Below are positions 14,599 to 15,055 of a stretch of 15,055 nt of DNA, piece by piece. The translations under genes were made by a program, and so were the position numbers. Numbering within the stretch: position 1 is the stretch's first letter; the number at the start of each line of letters is the position of its first letter. Source of the DNA: an uncultured Spirochaetota bacterium (GTDB lineage Bacteria; Spirochaetota; UBA4802; UBA5368); the NCBI GenBank assembly GCA_937864375.1, contig CALMJO010000164.1, positions 1 to 15,055 of the forward strand, written 5' to 3'. The notes under the pieces are model-generated. The model was not told the origin of the DNA. It made no database searches and saw nothing but the letters and a program-made list of their open reading frames with translations.

Positions 14599-14925
14599 AT
14601 GGGCGAAGAAATACGCAAATTTTTAATGAACATGCTGGCAATCGGGCTCTACATCGGGCTGGGGGCGCTGGTGGCCTGGATATTCTATTCGGTAAAGAAC
14701 CGGGATCTCCTGGGCGGGTTCATCGGCGCGCTCGTGATAGGCGTGATAGGGGCGCTCATCGGCGGGTTCGTGCTCGACAGGCTGCTCCTGGACATCACCA
14801 TCCGCATTCTCCGCTTTCTCGTCTACGATACCGGCGTCAACCTGATCGCGGGGTTCATCGGCGGTTTTGTCGCGCTCTACATCATGAACAAGCTCAACCA
14901 CGACAAGGCGCGCAAGAAATATTGA
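14599..14925 (+). CDS. Small three-helix membrane protein, 108 aa
   Basis: The start is the ATG at 14599, with AAGGTGG just upstream; a TTG 42 nt earlier is also in frame but has no good binding site. Hydrophobic segments are at about 12-31, 37-60 and 78-97, with a basic C-terminal tail (HDKARKKY). The central GGFIGALVIGVIGALIGGFVLD, followed by a second Gly-rich helix (LIAGFIGGFVALYIM), resembles the GlsB/YeaQ/YmgE (transglycosylase-associated) family of small stress-related membrane proteins. Those are usually about 80 residues, and the segment LLLDITIRILRFLVYDTG between the last two helices would be an insertion. The family assignment is tentative; the membrane-protein call is firm. The gene is followed at once by a perfect 46-nt palindrome. 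Confidence 0.82.
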   Translation: MGEEIRKFLMNMLAIGLYIGLGALVAWIFYSVKNRDLLGGFIGALVIGVIGALIGGFVLDRLLLDITIRILRFLVYDTGVNLIAGFIGGFVALYIMNKLNHDKARKKY

Positions 14926-14932
14926 ACGCGCG

Positions 14933-14978
14933 GAAACGATTGAAGGCGCGAAAGCGCTTTCGCGCCTTCAATCGTTTC
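14933..14978. repeat. Perfect 46-nt palindrome downstream of the small membrane gene
   Basis: The arm 14933-14955 (GAAACGATTGAAGGCGCG then AAAGC) is the exact reverse complement of 14956-14978, with no spacer. As RNA it gives a very stable hairpin 7 nt after the stop codon, so it may end the transcript, but no T-run follows on either strand. The remaining 77 nt to the window end hold only a 10-nt direct repeat (CCTCTTTAAA at 15013 and 15025) and no gene I can see. Confidence 0.7.
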
Positions 14979-15055
14979 AATCGCACCGCATCATGAAAAC
15001 CCCTTAAGGGTACCTCTTTAAACCCCTCTTTAAAACGGCTCTGCATATGCCATCA

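Noticed and set aside
1..15055. CRISPR array, phage genes, transposase or toxin-antitoxin pair
   Set aside because: I saw no regularly spaced direct repeats and no coding motif of these classes on either strand.

Overview
The window is about 15 kb of GC-rich chromosomal DNA from a Gram-negative-type bacterium, probably an environmental or uncultured lineage. Signs of a double-membrane cell are an envelope-anchored LysM protein, an AmpG/RhtX-like transporter and a periplasm-facing beta-propeller protein. The single long RelA/SpoT enzyme and the tRNA lacking an encoded CCA end argue against a close relative of E. coli. A spirochaete-like or deltaproteobacterial-grade organism fits, but that is inference; nothing here fixes the phylum. 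I see no CRISPR array, phage, transposase or rRNA.

Left part (1-4968). A remnant of a 3-methyladenine glycosylase gene (tag) abuts the 3' end of a leftward three-gene operon. The operon encodes a CPA2-type cation/proton antiporter fused to a PTS EIIA domain (3119-4855), a 765-residue membrane-anchored LysM protein of unknown role (835-3132) and a 194-residue hypothetical protein (247-831). The first two genes overlap by 14 nt and the next two are 3 nt apart, so the three are probably translationally coupled. The operon starts at a divergent promoter region that contains a perfect 12-bp palindrome.

Middle (4969-10046). On the + strand is an 802-residue protein with an Asp-box beta-propeller, FN3-like domains and a membrane segment at each end. 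A 286-nt gap with a degenerate inverted-repeat element follows. Then come leftward genes for an MFS transporter (AmpG/RhtX-like) and a CysM-type cysteine synthase, with tRNA-Gly(CCC) just upstream of cysM. A hairpin terminator separates cysM from the transporter gene.

Right part (10119-15055). A small two-TM HAMP protein with no output domain has its own sigma70-like promoter. Next is a tightly spaced leftward pair: a bifunctional-type RelA/SpoT (p)ppGpp enzyme and a Maf nucleotide pyrophosphatase, driven by an extended -10 promoter. Divergent to them on the + strand is a YciO/Sua5-family protein whose upstream region holds a strong 15-bp terminator hairpin (possible attenuator or small RNA). 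Last is a small three-helix membrane protein followed by a perfect 46-nt palindrome.

Most of the region is housekeeping and envelope/stress physiology: stringent response, nucleotide clean-up, cysteine synthesis, ion homeostasis and tRNA-related functions. The least explained parts are the antiporter-EIIA/LysM/hypothetical operon, the propeller protein divergent to it, and the non-coding structures at 13663-13737 and 14933-14978.
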